47,671 nucleotides of DNA from JAZNQL01 sp045531205 (GTDB lineage: Bacteria > Bacillota > Clostridia > UMGS1883 > UMGS1540): NCBI GenBank assembly GCA_045531205.1, contig JAZSDN010000049.1:1-47671 (forward strand). Reading direction: 5' to 3'. Within the stretch, counting starts at the first letter, position 1; every line of letters starts with the position of its first letter. Both the position numbers and the translations under genes were made by a program. Shown here in pieces: positions 32,812-42,312 of the stretch. Below the pieces are notes generated by a model. The model saw only the letters and a list, made by a program, of their open reading frames with translations. It was not told where the DNA came from and ran no database searches.

Positions 32812-33960
32812 ATGTCAGCAAGATTTATTTTGAACGAAACATCTTATCACGGAGCAGGTGCAATAAATGATATTGCAACCGAGGCAAAGGCAAGAGGATT
32901 TAAAAAGGCATTTGTATGTTCTGACCCCGAGCTTATAAAATTCGGTGTTACAAGAAAGGTTTTAGATGTACTTGATAAAAACGCTCTGGCTTATTCTCTT
33001 TATTCTGATATAAAGCCGAACCCTACTATTGAGAACGTTCAGCACGGAGTAGAGGATTACAAAGCATCGGGTGCTGATTACATTATAGCAATAGGCGGCG
33101 GTTCATCAATGGATACTGCAAAGGCAGTAGGCATAATAATTACAAACCCTGAATTTGCAGATGTAAGAAGTCTTGAAGGTGTAGCCGATACAAAAAATAA
33201 ATGCGTACCTATTTTTGCCGTTCCCACAACAGCAGGAACAGCAGCAGAAGTTACTATAAACTATGTTATAACTGACAGCGAAAACAACCGTAAAATGGTT
33301 TGTGTAGACCCGCACGATATCCCTGTAGTAGCATTTGTTGACCCTGATATGATGAGCACAATGCCAAAAGGTCTTACAGCTGCAACAGGCATGGATGCAT
33401 TAACACACGCTATTGAAGGATATATAACAAAGGGTGCATGGGAGCTTTCGGATATGTTCCACTTAAAGGCTATTGAAATTATAGCAAGATCCTTGCGCGG
33501 TGCAGTTAATAACACTCCCGAAGGAAGAGCAGATATGGCACTTGGACAGTATGTTGCAGGTATGGGATTCTCAAACGTTGGGTTAGGTATAGTTCATTCA
33601 ATGGCACATCCTTTAGGTGCTTTATACGATACTCCTCACGGAATAGCAAATGCGATTATACTTCCTACAGTAATGGAATATAACGCAGAAGCAACAGGCA
33701 CAAAGTATAAGTATATTGCAAAGGCAATGGGTGTTGAAGGTACTTGCAATATGACACAGGAAGAATACCGCAAGGCAGCTATAGATGCAGTAAAGAAGCT
33801 TTCGGCTGATATAGGTATTCCCGCAACATTAAAAGATATAGTGAAGAAGGAAGATATACCCTTCCTTGCACAGAGTGCATACGATGATGCCTGCCGCCCG
33901 GGTAACCCAAAAGACACATCGGTAGAAGATATAACAAAGCTTTACGAATCGTTATTATAA
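32812..33960 (+). CDS. Iron-containing alcohol dehydrogenase (lactaldehyde reductase-like)
   Basis: The 382-residue protein matches group III Fe-dependent alcohol dehydrogenases: the NAD(P)-binding IAIGGGSSMDTAKAVG, VPTTAGTAAEVT, the metal region ATGMDALTHAIEGYITKGA, and GLGIVHSMAHPLGALYDTPHGIANAI with the last metal His residues. Length is typical. It would reduce or oxidise a short aldehyde or alcohol. Lactaldehyde is attractive because the nearby aldolase could release it from a deoxy sugar acid; that is inference. The ATG at 32812 follows AAAGGAGG and a near-consensus promoter. It ends at a strong bidirectional terminator. Confidence 0.88.
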   Translation: MSARFILNETSYHGAGAINDIATEAKARGFKKAFVCSDPELIKFGVTRKVLDVLDKNALAYSLYSDIKPNPTIENVQHGVEDYKASGADYIIAIGGGSSMDTAKAVGIIITNPEFADVRSLEGVADTKNKCVPIFAVPTTAGTAAEVTINYVITDSENNRKMVCVDPHDIPVVAFVDPDMMSTMPKGLTAATGMDALTHAIEGYITKGAWELSDMFHLKAIEIIARSLRGAVNNTPEGRADMALGQYVAGMGFSNVGLGIVHSMAHPLGALYDTPHGIANAIILPTVMEYNAEATGTKYKYIAKAMGVEGTCNMTQEEYRKAAIDAVKKLSADIGIPATLKDIVKKEDIPFLAQSAYDDACRPGNPKDTSVEDITKLYESLL

Positions 33961-33963
33961 AAT

Positions 33964-33997
33964 AAAAAAGACGAAGGAAATTTCCTTCGTCTTTTTT
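33964..33997. terminator. Bidirectional intrinsic terminator
   Basis: A perfect 34-base palindrome of two 17-base arms built on GACGAAGGAAATTTCCTTCG, with A-run and T-run edges, lies between convergent genes. Its GAAGGAAATTTCCTTC core recurs in the terminator at 36719. Confidence 0.85.
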
Positions 33998-34007
33998 ATT
34001 TTGTTTA

Positions 34008-34847
34008 TCAATTAATATTTAAAATTCTGTATTTTCTTGGAGTGCATCCAAAAGCTTTTTTAAATTGGGTATAAAAGTACCTTTCAGAAGGGAAATTTAC
34101 ATATTCCACAATTTCATGTATTGTTTTATCGCTTCGAAGCAATAGCTCTGCTGCAACACTAAGACGTTTTTCAATAAGAATCTCAGACAGTTTCTTTTTA
34201 TAGTTTTTTTGTAGTATACGTGAAGTCTGCCTTGTACTGAGGTGTAAGGCATCAGCAAGAGATTGAAGGGTAATATCTTTTTGAAAATCGTTTATTGTAT
34301 CGTCAATTTTTACAAGATAGCTTTCGTTTGCCATATATGTATCATTTTCATTGGAAACGTTAAGTTTATATATGTTATAAAACATAAGCTTTAATATAGC
34401 GGTTGCGGCTTCGGCTGAAAGTGAATTTGCAAAATCAAGAGTGTTGTCAAGCTCTTTTTGCAGATGAACAAGCGTTTTGGTTGCAGGGATTTCAAAAGGT
34501 TCGTTTTTTGAGAAAAACAAATCCATAAATTTTTGAAACTTTTTTGGGTTTGTCCCTGTTTTGTCGTATGAAAAAAGAATGCGGAAACCTGAGTTTTTGA
34601 TTGTACGGTGTCTGCAGAATGGCGGAATACAAACAAAACAGTTTTTGTATTCTGTAGTGCTTTTTTCGGTATGTATGATTACCGATTCATCATATATAGG
34701 AAAAAACTCGTACATAATATGATAGTGCAGGTCTTTTAAATCAGTTTTAGCAGATTTTGGCATTGTGACAGGTTTTTCAATAACTGCATTAAGTCTTACA
34801 TTATCAAATTTAAATTTAAAAATTTTGGATATTCTTTCTTCTTTCAA
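34008..34847 (-). CDS. AraC-family regulator
   Basis: The 279-residue regulator has an N-terminal cupin-like sensor (KDLHYHIMYEFFPIYDESVI, CFVCIPPFCRHRTI) and a C-terminal AraC domain (LQSLADALHLSTRQTSRILQKNYKKK; IHEIVEYVNFPSERYFYTQFKKAFGCTPRKYR). I start at the TTG at 34847 because AAGGTGA lies at the right distance; the longer frame upstream would begin with an AT-rich pseudo-leader lacking a ribosome site. It is divergent from the oxidoreductase/aldolase pair at 35005 and is the likely regulator of that pair. Confidence 0.85.
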   Translation of the reverse strand: MKEERISKIFKFKFDNVRLNAVIEKPVTMPKSAKTDLKDLHYHIMYEFFPIYDESVIIHTEKSTTEYKNCFVCIPPFCRHRTIKNSGFRILFSYDKTGTNPKKFQKFMDLFFSKNEPFEIPATKTLVHLQKELDNTLDFANSLSAEAATAILKLMFYNIYKLNVSNENDTYMANESYLVKIDDTINDFQKDITLQSLADALHLSTRQTSRILQKNYKKKLSEILIEKRLSVAAELLLRSDKTIHEIVEYVNFPSERYFYTQFKKAFGCTPRKYRILNIN

Positions 34848-35004
34848 GTCAATCACCTTCTTTATTTTAACACAGTTTATGAAAAAATCAATAGAAAAAC
34901 TGAACAAAAGTGACATATTTTTGAACATTTGTTATTTGTGAGCGTTACAAAAATTCTGTTTATGTTATACAATGAGAGTAAATAAAAATATTGAGAGGAT
35001 TTTT

Positions 35005-35946
35005 ATGATGAAGAATTTTAAGATTGCAATGCTTGGTATGGTTGAACAAAACGGACACCCGTATTCGTGGAGTGCCATGTTTAACGGTTATGACAAGGAA
35101 GCGATGGAGGACTGCGGTTACCCTGTTATCCCTCGTTATCTTCAACTTGAACCTGAAGAAAACTTTGGTGTGAGAGGAGCAAAAATCACACATATATGGA
35201 CAGACGACCCCGAAGATGCAAAGAAGGTTGCAAAGGCATCTCTTATTCCAAATATAGTTGAAAAGCCCGAAGATGTAATTGGTAAGGTTGATGCAGTTAT
35301 TATAGGTACAGATAAGGGTTGGGAACATGTTTTAAGAGCAAAACCGTTTGTTGAAGCAGGACTTCCTGTTTTTATTGACAAGCCGCTTTGTGACAATGCA
35401 GAGGATTTAAAAACCTTCTGCAAGTGGGTAGAAGATGGAGCGATGATTATGTCATCAAGCTCTTTAAGATATGTAAAAGAATATCAGCCTTATATGAAAT
35501 CTACGCACGAATTTGGAAAACTCCGTTATATAAATATGACAATGAATAAAAGTTGGGAAAGATATGGAATTCATGCTCTGGAGCCTGTGTTCAAAATTAC
35601 GGGTCCCGGGTATGTTTCGGTTCAGAACACCGGTGGCGAAAACAACAACATACTTCATTTAGTTCATAAAAATGGAATAGATGTTAACCTTGCTGTAATT
35701 TATGATATGGCAGGTTCTGATCTTAAAATTGTTGGAACACATAATAGCGTAACTGTTCCATTAAAGGACAGCTATAGTGCATTTCATAAACAGCTTGACG
35801 ATTTTGTTGAGTATCTTGAAACAGGAGTACGTCCTTATCCTTTTGAGGAAACAATTGAACTTACGAAAATAATTATAGCAGGCATAAGAAGTCGTAACGA
35901 GGGTGGAAGAAAAGTTATGCTAAGCGAAATTGATAAGGAGATGTAA
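35005..35946 (+). CDS. Gfo/Idh/MocA-family oxidoreductase
   Basis: The 313-residue protein has the Rossmann start FKIAMLGMVEQNGHPYSW, the AVIIGTDKGWEHVLRAKPFVEAGLPVFIDKP segment with the conserved Lys-Pro pair, and a C-terminal sheet domain ending in EETIELTKIIIAGIRSRNEGG. It is shorter than the paralogue at 30466 and keeps the catalytic Lys which that one lacks. It likely oxidises a sugar or inositol derivative. GAGAGG lies 6-9 bases before the double ATG at 35005 and 35008; the ATG at 34972 has no ribosome site. The aldolase gene starts 3 bases after its stop, with its ribosome site inside the last codons, so the two are coupled. Confidence 0.85.
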   Translation: MMKNFKIAMLGMVEQNGHPYSWSAMFNGYDKEAMEDCGYPVIPRYLQLEPEENFGVRGAKITHIWTDDPEDAKKVAKASLIPNIVEKPEDVIGKVDAVIIGTDKGWEHVLRAKPFVEAGLPVFIDKPLCDNAEDLKTFCKWVEDGAMIMSSSSLRYVKEYQPYMKSTHEFGKLRYINMTMNKSWERYGIHALEPVFKITGPGYVSVQNTGGENNNILHLVHKNGIDVNLAVIYDMAGSDLKIVGTHNSVTVPLKDSYSAFHKQLDDFVEYLETGVRPYPFEETIELTKIIIAGIRSRNEGGRKVMLSEIDKEM

Positions 35947-35949
35947 AAT

Positions 35950-36717
35950 ATGCATTTACGAAAAAGTAAAGTATTACAAAAAATAAAAAAAGGGGAAACG
36001 GCACTTTGTACAAAGTTAAATCTTGCAGAACCAAGAGTTGCAGAGATAGCCGCAATGAGCGGAGTTGATTGTATATGGATTGATATGGAGCATGTTCCCA
36101 CAGATTATACTGAACTTGAAAATATGATAAGAGCCGCAAAAATTTATGATGTTGATGTTCTTACAAGGGTTGCAAAGGGAAGCTATAATGATTTTATAAA
36201 ACCACTTGAAGCGGACAGTACAGGGATTATGATTCCTCATCTTATGAGCCTTGAAGAAGCAAAAAAGATAGTTTACTATACAAAGTTTCATCCTGTGGGC
36301 AGACGTCCAATTGACGGTGGAAATGCCGATGCAAAATTCTGTATGGTAGGTGGCGCTGATTACATAAAGGAAGCAAACGAAGAAAGATTTACAGTTGTAC
36401 AGATTGAAGACCCAGAGCCTATGGCAGAACTTGAAGAAATCTGTGCTCTTCCCGGAATTGATATGATTTTCTTTGGCCCGGCAGATTTCAGTCAGGGAAT
36501 AGGAAATCCAGTGGAAGTATTTAATGCAGAAACACTAAAAGCACGGAAAATTGTTGCCGAAACCGCAAGAAAGTATGGCAAAATGGCAGGGACTGTAGGC
36601 AGTAGTGCAAACTATAAAAAATTGGAAGAAGAAGGCTTTAACTTTATCAGTGTTGGAGCAGATGTAGTGGGTTTATGTTCATATTTTGGTGATATTGTAA
36701 AGAGTATAAGGAAGTAA
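35950..36717 (+). CDS. HpcH/HpaI-family class II aldolase (2-keto-3-deoxy sugar acid aldolase-like)
   Basis: The 255-residue protein shows the HpcH/HpaI pattern: KLNLAEPRVAEIAAMSGVDCIWIDMEHVP with the catalytic His, the TRVAKGSYNDFIKPLEADSTGIMIPHL segment, VQIEDPEPM with a metal Glu, and FFGPADFSQGIG with the metal Asp. Family members cleave 2-keto-3-deoxy acids, such as rhamnonate or glucarate derivatives, into pyruvate and an aldehyde. With the upstream oxidoreductase and the Fe-alcohol dehydrogenase it suggests a sugar-acid route, though no dehydratase is seen. AAGGAG overlaps the previous stop. It ends at a hairpin terminator. Confidence 0.88.
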   Translation: MHLRKSKVLQKIKKGETALCTKLNLAEPRVAEIAAMSGVDCIWIDMEHVPTDYTELENMIRAAKIYDVDVLTRVAKGSYNDFIKPLEADSTGIMIPHLMSLEEAKKIVYYTKFHPVGRRPIDGGNADAKFCMVGGADYIKEANEERFTVVQIEDPEPMAELEEICALPGIDMIFFGPADFSQGIGNPVEVFNAETLKARKIVAETARKYGKMAGTVGSSANYKKLEEEGFNFISVGADVVGLCSYFGDIVKSIRK

Positions 36718-36718
36718 T

Positions 36719-36750
36719 AAAAAAGTGAAGGAAATTTCCTTCACTTTTTT
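36719..36750. terminator. Bidirectional intrinsic terminator
   Basis: A perfect palindrome with 16-base arms (AAAAAAGTGAAGGAAA and its complement) lies between the aldolase gene and the converging metH. It is nearly the same sequence as the terminator at 33964, differing mainly in GACG versus GTG at the stem base. The right end of the palindrome overlaps the metH stop by two bases. Confidence 0.85.
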
Positions 36751-39148
36751 ATTTTGAGCTATTTATTTCTTCTGCATACCTTACGGTTTCCATAGCATCT
36801 TTGGCATATTTATCAGCACCTATGGAATCTGCGTATTCTTTTGTTAAAACGGCTCCGCCAACAATAACTTTACAATAGGGAGCTTTTTCTTTTAAAAGCT
36901 TTATGGTGCTTTCCATAGCAGGAACTGTGGTTGTCATTAACGCACTTAAGCCTACAATGGGAGCAGAAAGCCCAAGCACTTTGTCAAGTATAGTTTCAGG
37001 GGCAACATTTTTGCCAAGGTCTGTAACATCAAAGCCGTAGTTTTCCAAAAGAAGCCTTACAATATTTTTTCCTATGTCGTGGATATCGCCCTGCACAGTT
37101 GCAAGAACAATACTGCATTTGTCAGACTTCTGCTGGCTCGGCATAGAACCTTTTATTTTTTCAAATGCACATTTTGCCGCTTCTGCACTCATTAAAAGCT
37201 GTGGTAGGAAAACAAGATTTTTTTCAAAATCAACCCCAACCTTGTCAAGTGCGGGGATAATTTCTTTTTGCACAATTTCAAGCGGTGCAGATTCTTTTAA
37301 AAGCTCAGCCGTTAAATTTGCGGCATCTTCTTTCAAGCCCTTTATAATTGCACGCTGAAGGTTTGAATTGTAGTTTTCGTTTTGCGTTTTTGCAACATTT
37401 TTTTGTACAGTAGTTTCAGGTTGTAAATCCTTTGCAAAATCAATATATCCTGCACAGTTTTTATCAAGTCCCGAAAGGGCGCAGAACGAAAAATATGTTT
37501 GCATCATATCAAGCGAAAACGGGTTCATAATAGCTGCCGACAATCCGTTTTGTAAAGCCATAGCAAAAAATGTGCTGTTAATAACATTTCTTGCGGGAAG
37601 ACCGAAAGAAATGTTTGAAACACCAAGGCTTGTATGACAACCAAGCTTTTCTGCAATAAGCTTTATTGCCTTTAATGTTTCGATTGCGGCACTATCATCT
37701 GTGCTTATTGTAAGGGCAAGGGGGTCAAAAATTATATCTTTTTTGTCGATGCCGTAGTTTTTGGCTTCATTTAAAATCTTTTCTGCAATTTTAACTCTGT
37801 CTTCAGCTTTTTCGGGGATACCATCCTCGTCCAAAGTAAGAGCAACAATAAGTCCGCCATATTTTTTGGCAAGAGGGAAAACGGAATCCATACTTTCTTT
37901 TTTGCCGTTTACAGAGTTAATCATTGCTTTGCCGTTGTATCGGCGGAGTGCACCCTCCAAAGCATCAGGATTTGATGTATCAATTTGCAAAGGTAGATTT
38001 GTAACAGCCTGAATTTCGCTAACAAGATTTGGGAGAACAGTTTTTTCACATATTTCGGGCAATCCGACATTTACGTCAAGAATTTCTGCACCTTTTTCCT
38101 GCTGGGAAATGGCTTGGTCTAAAATATATTCAACATTATTTTCTAAAAGAGCTTGTTTTAAAAGCTTTTTGCCTGTCGGGTTTATACGTTCACCTATCAA
38201 AACAGGTTTCTTATCAAATATAACTGTTTTTGAATAGGAAGATACTAATGTTATATTTTTGTTTTCAGTAAAAACGGGAGCTATATCCTTGCAGGCTTTG
38301 TTTACTGCCGAAATATATTCGGGTGTAGTTCCGCAACAACCGCCCACAATTCTGATTCCTTTTTTTACAAGTGAAGAAACGTCAAAAGCAAATTCGTCAG
38401 GTAAAACATCGTAGGTGGTTTTACCATTTACAGATTTGGGGAGTCCTGCATTCGGTTTTAAAATAACAGGAACAGAAGCATATTTTAAATATTCCTCTGC
38501 CACGCTTTGCAGTGCCTTTGGACCTAAAGAACAGTTCATTCCTATGGCATCTGCTCCCATACCTTCAAGCATTGCCACCATAGCGGCAGGGGAGGCACCT
38601 GTCATAAGATTTCCGTCTTCAGAGTAAGCGTTTGAAACGAATACGGGCAAATCACAGTTTTCTTTTGCCGCTAAAAGAGCGGCTTTTGTTTCGTACGAGT
38701 CGTTCATAGTTTCAATAAAAATTAAATCAACTCCGTACTTTACACCGATTTGCACAGTTTTTGCAAAAACAGAAACCGCGTCTTCAAAGTCAAGGTCGCC
38801 ATAAGGTGCGAGCAAACGGCCTGTAGGGCCTATGTCAAGCGCAACCCACTTTTCATTATTTGAACTGCTTTGATTTTTTGCAAGCTTCGCATTTTCTACG
38901 GCGGCTTTTATTATATTATCAAGCTCTTCTTCTGAAAACTTAAGAATGTTTGCACCAAACGTGTTTGTATTAACAACATTACTTCCGCTGTCAAAATAAT
39001 CTTTATGTATTTTTTGTATAAGATGGGGATGAGAAATATTAAATCTTTCAGGAAGTTCTCCAGCAGGCAACCCTTCCTTTTGTAAAAGAGTTCCCATTCC
39101 TCCGTCAAGATATAATAAATTATTTTTTAAGTACTCTGTAATTTTCAT
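36749..39148 (-). CDS. metH: Cobalamin-dependent methionine synthase without reactivation domain
   Basis: The 799-residue protein has the homocysteine-binding barrel (LYLDGGMGTLLQ; zinc ligands in GMNCSLGP and GGCCGTTPEY), the methyltetrahydrofolate barrel (LIGERINPTGKKLLKQALLE, DVNVGLPE), the helical cap, and the cobalamin domain (VQGDIHDIGKNIV with the axial His). It transfers methyl from methyltetrahydrofolate to homocysteine. The C-terminal AdoMet reactivation domain of the 1,200-residue E. coli enzyme is missing, as in many Clostridia, so a separate reactivase is expected elsewhere. The start at 39148 has GGAG inside the end of metF; upstream codons in the same frame are metF sequence. 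It is the second gene of metF-metH. Confidence 0.92.
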   Translation of the reverse strand: MKITEYLKNNLLYLDGGMGTLLQKEGLPAGELPERFNISHPHLIQKIHKDYFDSGSNVVNTNTFGANILKFSEEELDNIIKAAVENAKLAKNQSSSNNEKWVALDIGPTGRLLAPYGDLDFEDAVSVFAKTVQIGVKYGVDLIFIETMNDSYETKAALLAAKENCDLPVFVSNAYSEDGNLMTGASPAAMVAMLEGMGADAIGMNCSLGPKALQSVAEEYLKYASVPVILKPNAGLPKSVNGKTTYDVLPDEFAFDVSSLVKKGIRIVGGCCGTTPEYISAVNKACKDIAPVFTENKNITLVSSYSKTVIFDKKPVLIGERINPTGKKLLKQALLENNVEYILDQAISQQEKGAEILDVNVGLPEICEKTVLPNLVSEIQAVTNLPLQIDTSNPDALEGALRRYNGKAMINSVNGKKESMDSVFPLAKKYGGLIVALTLDEDGIPEKAEDRVKIAEKILNEAKNYGIDKKDIIFDPLALTISTDDSAAIETLKAIKLIAEKLGCHTSLGVSNISFGLPARNVINSTFFAMALQNGLSAAIMNPFSLDMMQTYFSFCALSGLDKNCAGYIDFAKDLQPETTVQKNVAKTQNENYNSNLQRAIIKGLKEDAANLTAELLKESAPLEIVQKEIIPALDKVGVDFEKNLVFLPQLLMSAEAAKCAFEKIKGSMPSQQKSDKCSIVLATVQGDIHDIGKNIVRLLLENYGFDVTDLGKNVAPETILDKVLGLSAPIVGLSALMTTTVPAMESTIKLLKEKAPYCKVIVGGAVLTKEYADSIGADKYAKDAMETVRYAEEINSSK

Positions 39149-39152
39149 TTTT

Positions 39153-40028
39153 TTACTCCAGAATATATGAAAGGTTTTCTTGAATTTTTTGAGCAACTTC
39201 AGGCTTGTTCATAGAATAAACGTGAACATTTTTAATTCCGTTTGCAAAGAGGTCAATAATCTGGTCGGTAGCATAGGCAATGCCTGCCTGCTGCATAGCA
39301 TCGGGCGAATTGCCAAACTTGTCAACCAAGCATTTGAACCTTTGCGGCATAAACGAGCCCGAAAGCTTTATTGCACGCTCAACCTGATTTGCATTTGTAA
39401 TTGGCATAATGCCCGGTATTACAGGCACGGTAATTCCTGCTTCGCGGATTTTGTAAAGAAAATTGTATAGAAGGTTATTGTCAAAAAACATCTGTGTTGT
39501 CAAAAACGAACAGCCTGCATCCACTTTTTCTTTTAAGTGCTTTATATCTTCTGTCTGATTCTGACTTTCGGGATGCACTTCAGGATAGCAGGCAGCCCCT
39601 ATACAAAAATCAGCACTGATTTCTTTTATATCCGAAATCAAGTCTGTGGCGTAGCGGTAATCCCACGAATTTTTGTCGCTGCTTTCAAGCTCGGGAGTTA
39701 AATCTCCACGCAGGGCAAGTATGTTCTGAATTCCCGCTTCTTTTATTTTGGCTATTCTTTCACGCACCGTTTCTCTGCTTGACGAAACGCAGGTAAGATG
39801 GGCTACAGTAGGTACACCGTAGCATTCTTTTATATTTTTTGCAATCTCAAGCGTGTATTTGCTTGTCCCGCCACCTGCACCGTAAGTAACGCTCATAAAA
39901 GAAGGTTTAAGCTTTGCAATTTCTTCAGTGGCAGTTTTAACCGAAGAAAATGAGCTGTCACTTTTAGGCGGAAAAACCTCAAAAGAAATTGATAATTTAT
40001 CTTTGTTTAAAATCTCTGTGAGTTTCAA
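39153..40028 (-). CDS. metF: Methylenetetrahydrofolate reductase
   Basis: The 291-residue protein is a complete MetF: ISFEVFPPK near the N-terminus, MSVTYGAGGGTSKYTLEIA, AHLTCVSSSRETV, ILALRGDLTPE, IGAACYPEVHPES, CSFLTTQMFFDN and VPVIPGIMPITN in order. It reduces 5,10-methylene- to 5-methyl-tetrahydrofolate with FADH2, supplying the adjacent MetH. The start is a TTG 40028 with GGAG about nine bases upstream. Its stop is four bases from the metH start. The leader from the promoter is too short for a SAM riboswitch. Confidence 0.93.
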   Translation of the reverse strand: MKLTEILNKDKLSISFEVFPPKSDSSFSSVKTATEEIAKLKPSFMSVTYGAGGGTSKYTLEIAKNIKECYGVPTVAHLTCVSSSRETVRERIAKIKEAGIQNILALRGDLTPELESSDKNSWDYRYATDLISDIKEISADFCIGAACYPEVHPESQNQTEDIKHLKEKVDAGCSFLTTQMFFDNNLLYNFLYKIREAGITVPVIPGIMPITNANQVERAIKLSGSFMPQRFKCLVDKFGNSPDAMQQAGIAYATDQIIDLFANGIKNVHVYSMNKPEVAQKIQENLSYILE

Positions 40029-40068
40029 AATAAAAACTCCTCTCTGTAAGGGAATTTGTATATTTGAT

Positions 40069-40098
40069 ATTATACTACAAAAAAAGCCAATAAATCAA
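40069..40098 (-). promoter_or_regulatory. Promoter of metF-metH
   Basis: On the minus strand TTGATT (40098-40093) and TATAAT (40074-40069) are 18 bases apart, about 40 bases upstream of the TTG start. Confidence 0.65.
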
Positions 40099-40275
40099 GA
40101 CTTTAAATAAAATGGGTTGAGTTTTACCTTTTTTTGTGTTAAAATTTATAATATAGAATTTTATTTTGAAAAACGATTGTATTACGATTTGTTGCATTCA
40201 AATTGTTTTTTGATTATAATATTGAGTGCAATAGAAGATGTGGTAAATATACTTGATGAGAAAGAGGAAAGAATT

Positions 40276-42312
40276 ATGAGTAATCATTCAATTGAACCAA
40301 ATATAGCAGATTTAGTTAATGGATGGCTTAAATCTTACAAATTAGATTATAAATTAGAGCAGGAACCATTAAGTAAAGAGATTGATCAAGCATTGAGTGA
40401 TTACCACTCAAAGAGCGGTGGAAAGGGTGGAAACCGCCCTGATGCAAAATTGCTTTTGACAGATAAATATTTGAAAAGCTATCCAATTCTTATAGAGTAT
40501 AAAGGTTATCGAGACAAATTAGTAAAGCTCGATAAAGACGGTAAGGTTGCAAATAAAAACGCTAAAAATGAATTTGACTTTAAAACTATTAAAGATTATG
40601 CAGTAAATGGTGCAATACATTACGCTGATGCAGTTTTACATTATACCAACTATACCGATGTTATTGCAATAGGTGTAACCGGTTTTAAGAATCAGTTTGG
40701 AGAAACTGAGCATCAAATCGGCGTATATTATGTTTCAAAGAAAAACTTTGGTTATGGTCAAAAAGTCGATGATTATACCGATTTGTCTTTTCTTAAAAAA
40801 GAAAACTTTGATGCATTTATTGAAAAAGTAAAAAAACTGCAATTACCACAAGAAGAACTTGAAAGATTAAAAGAACGCAGAGAACGCGAAATCGAAGCAA
40901 GCCTTGTAAAACTTAATAATGATATTTATCAAAACGAAAAGGGACTTGGCGAAAATGACCGCGTATATCTTGTTGCAGCAACCATTATGGCAACATTAGG
41001 TATTCCCGATAAGGTTGCGCCATTAGAGAAATCAGCTCTTATATCTTCACAGGAAGATGGTGAAAGAGACGGAGATATAATTTTGCGTAAAATCAATTCG
41101 TTTTTAAGCGAAAAGAACATACCTACCGCCAAAAAGGATTTAATTGTAAGAACACTCCAAAACACATTAACAACAGATAATATAAATAAAAAAGAAACAG
41201 ATGAAAGCCAGTTAAAGCGAGTTTTTGTCAAAATCTTTGATGATTTGGGTATCTATTACAAAACAGATCTGACAACAGATTTTACAGGAAAGCTTTTTAA
41301 TGAAATGTACCGTTGGCTTGGCTTTTCTCAGGACAAGCTTAACGATGTTGTTCTTACTCCATCTTATGTTGCGACACTTTTAGCAAAGCTTGCAAGAGTT
41401 GACAAAGACTCTTATGTTTGGGACTTTGCCACAGGCTCGGCAGGGCTGCTTGTTGCGGCCATGAATGAAATGCTGATAGACGCAAAGAAAAGGATAAAAT
41501 CCCCTGATGAACTAAAGTCTAAAACCGCAGAAATTAAAGCAAAACAATTACTTGGTCTTGAAATTTTACCCGGTGTGTATATGCTTGCTATATTAAATAT
41601 GATTTTGATGGGTGACGGAAGTTCGAACATTCTGAATGATGACTCTTTAAAGTTTGATGGTAATTACGGCTTTACGGAAGAGGAGAAAAAATTCCCGGCT
41701 AATGCGTTTGTATTAAATCCACCATATTCCGCACCCGGAAACGGAATGATATTTGTTGAAAAGGCTCTTTCGATGATGGAAAAAGGCTATGCAGCAATTA
41801 TTATTCAAAATTCTGCAGGTTCAGGAAAGGCAACTACATATAACACTAATATCTTAAAACATAGCACACTTCTTGCAAGTATAAAAATGCCTCTTGATCT
41901 GTTTGTAGGAAAATCAAACGTGCAAACTTATGTTTATGTTTTCAGAGTTGGAGAAGCACATCAGAAGGATGATGTGGTTAAGTTTATAGATTTTTCCAAT
42001 GATGGATACACAAGAACAAATCGCAGAAAAGCAAGCTGTAATTTATATGATAGTGACAGAGCAAGCGAACGCTATCAGGAAATTGTGGACTTGGTGCGTT
42101 TCGGTAAATCCAAGCTTAGTATTTTCACTGAAAATGAGTATTACGAAGGAACAATTGACCCTACAAGCGGAGCTGACTGGAATCAAGCAGCACCGATAGA
42201 TACTAAACCTACACTTGATGATTTTAAAAAGACAGTAAGTGATTATCTTGCATGGGAAGTATCTAATATTATCAAATCTCAAAACACGGAGGATGAACGC
42301 CTGGGAAAATAG
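40276..42312 (+). CDS. Restriction nuclease/N6-adenine methyltransferase subunit (BcgI-like, type IIB/IIG)
   Basis: The 678-residue protein joins an N-terminal PD-(D/E)xK-type nuclease region (RPDAKLLL with Asp near 56, then ILIEYKG with Glu and Lys near 73-75) to a helical linker and a gamma-class adenine methyltransferase (motif I VWDFATGSAG near 382, motif IV LNPPY near 480). That makes it a combined cutting and methylating subunit needing a specificity partner, which follows. No hsdR-type helicase is present, so a BcgI-like type IIB or related IIG system is more likely than type I. The ATG at 40276 has AGAGGAAAG upstream; the earlier frame start lacks a site. The gene ends at UAG right after a GGGAAAA heptamer. 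Confidence 0.85.
   Translation: MSNHSIEPNIADLVNGWLKSYKLDYKLEQEPLSKEIDQALSDYHSKSGGKGGNRPDAKLLLTDKYLKSYPILIEYKGYRDKLVKLDKDGKVANKNAKNEFDFKTIKDYAVNGAIHYADAVLHYTNYTDVIAIGVTGFKNQFGETEHQIGVYYVSKKNFGYGQKVDDYTDLSFLKKENFDAFIEKVKKLQLPQEELERLKERREREIEASLVKLNNDIYQNEKGLGENDRVYLVAATIMATLGIPDKVAPLEKSALISSQEDGERDGDIILRKINSFLSEKNIPTAKKDLIVRTLQNTLTTDNINKKETDESQLKRVFVKIFDDLGIYYKTDLTTDFTGKLFNEMYRWLGFSQDKLNDVVLTPSYVATLLAKLARVDKDSYVWDFATGSAGLLVAAMNEMLIDAKKRIKSPDELKSKTAEIKAKQLLGLEILPGVYMLAILNMILMGDGSSNILNDDSLKFDGNYGFTEEEKKFPANAFVLNPPYSAPGNGMIFVEKALSMMEKGYAAIIIQNSAGSGKATTYNTNILKHSTLLASIKMPLDLFVGKSNVQTYVYVFRVGEAHQKDDVVKFIDFSNDGYTRTNRRKASCNLYDSDRASERYQEIVDLVRFGKSKLSIFTENEYYEGTIDPTSGADWNQAAPIDTKPTLDDFKKTVSDYLAWEVSNIIKSQNTEDERLGK

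Noticed and set aside
40029..40116. SAM riboswitch before metF-metH
   Set aside because: A promoter at 40069-40098 leaves only about 40 bases of leader, too short for any SAM aptamer.
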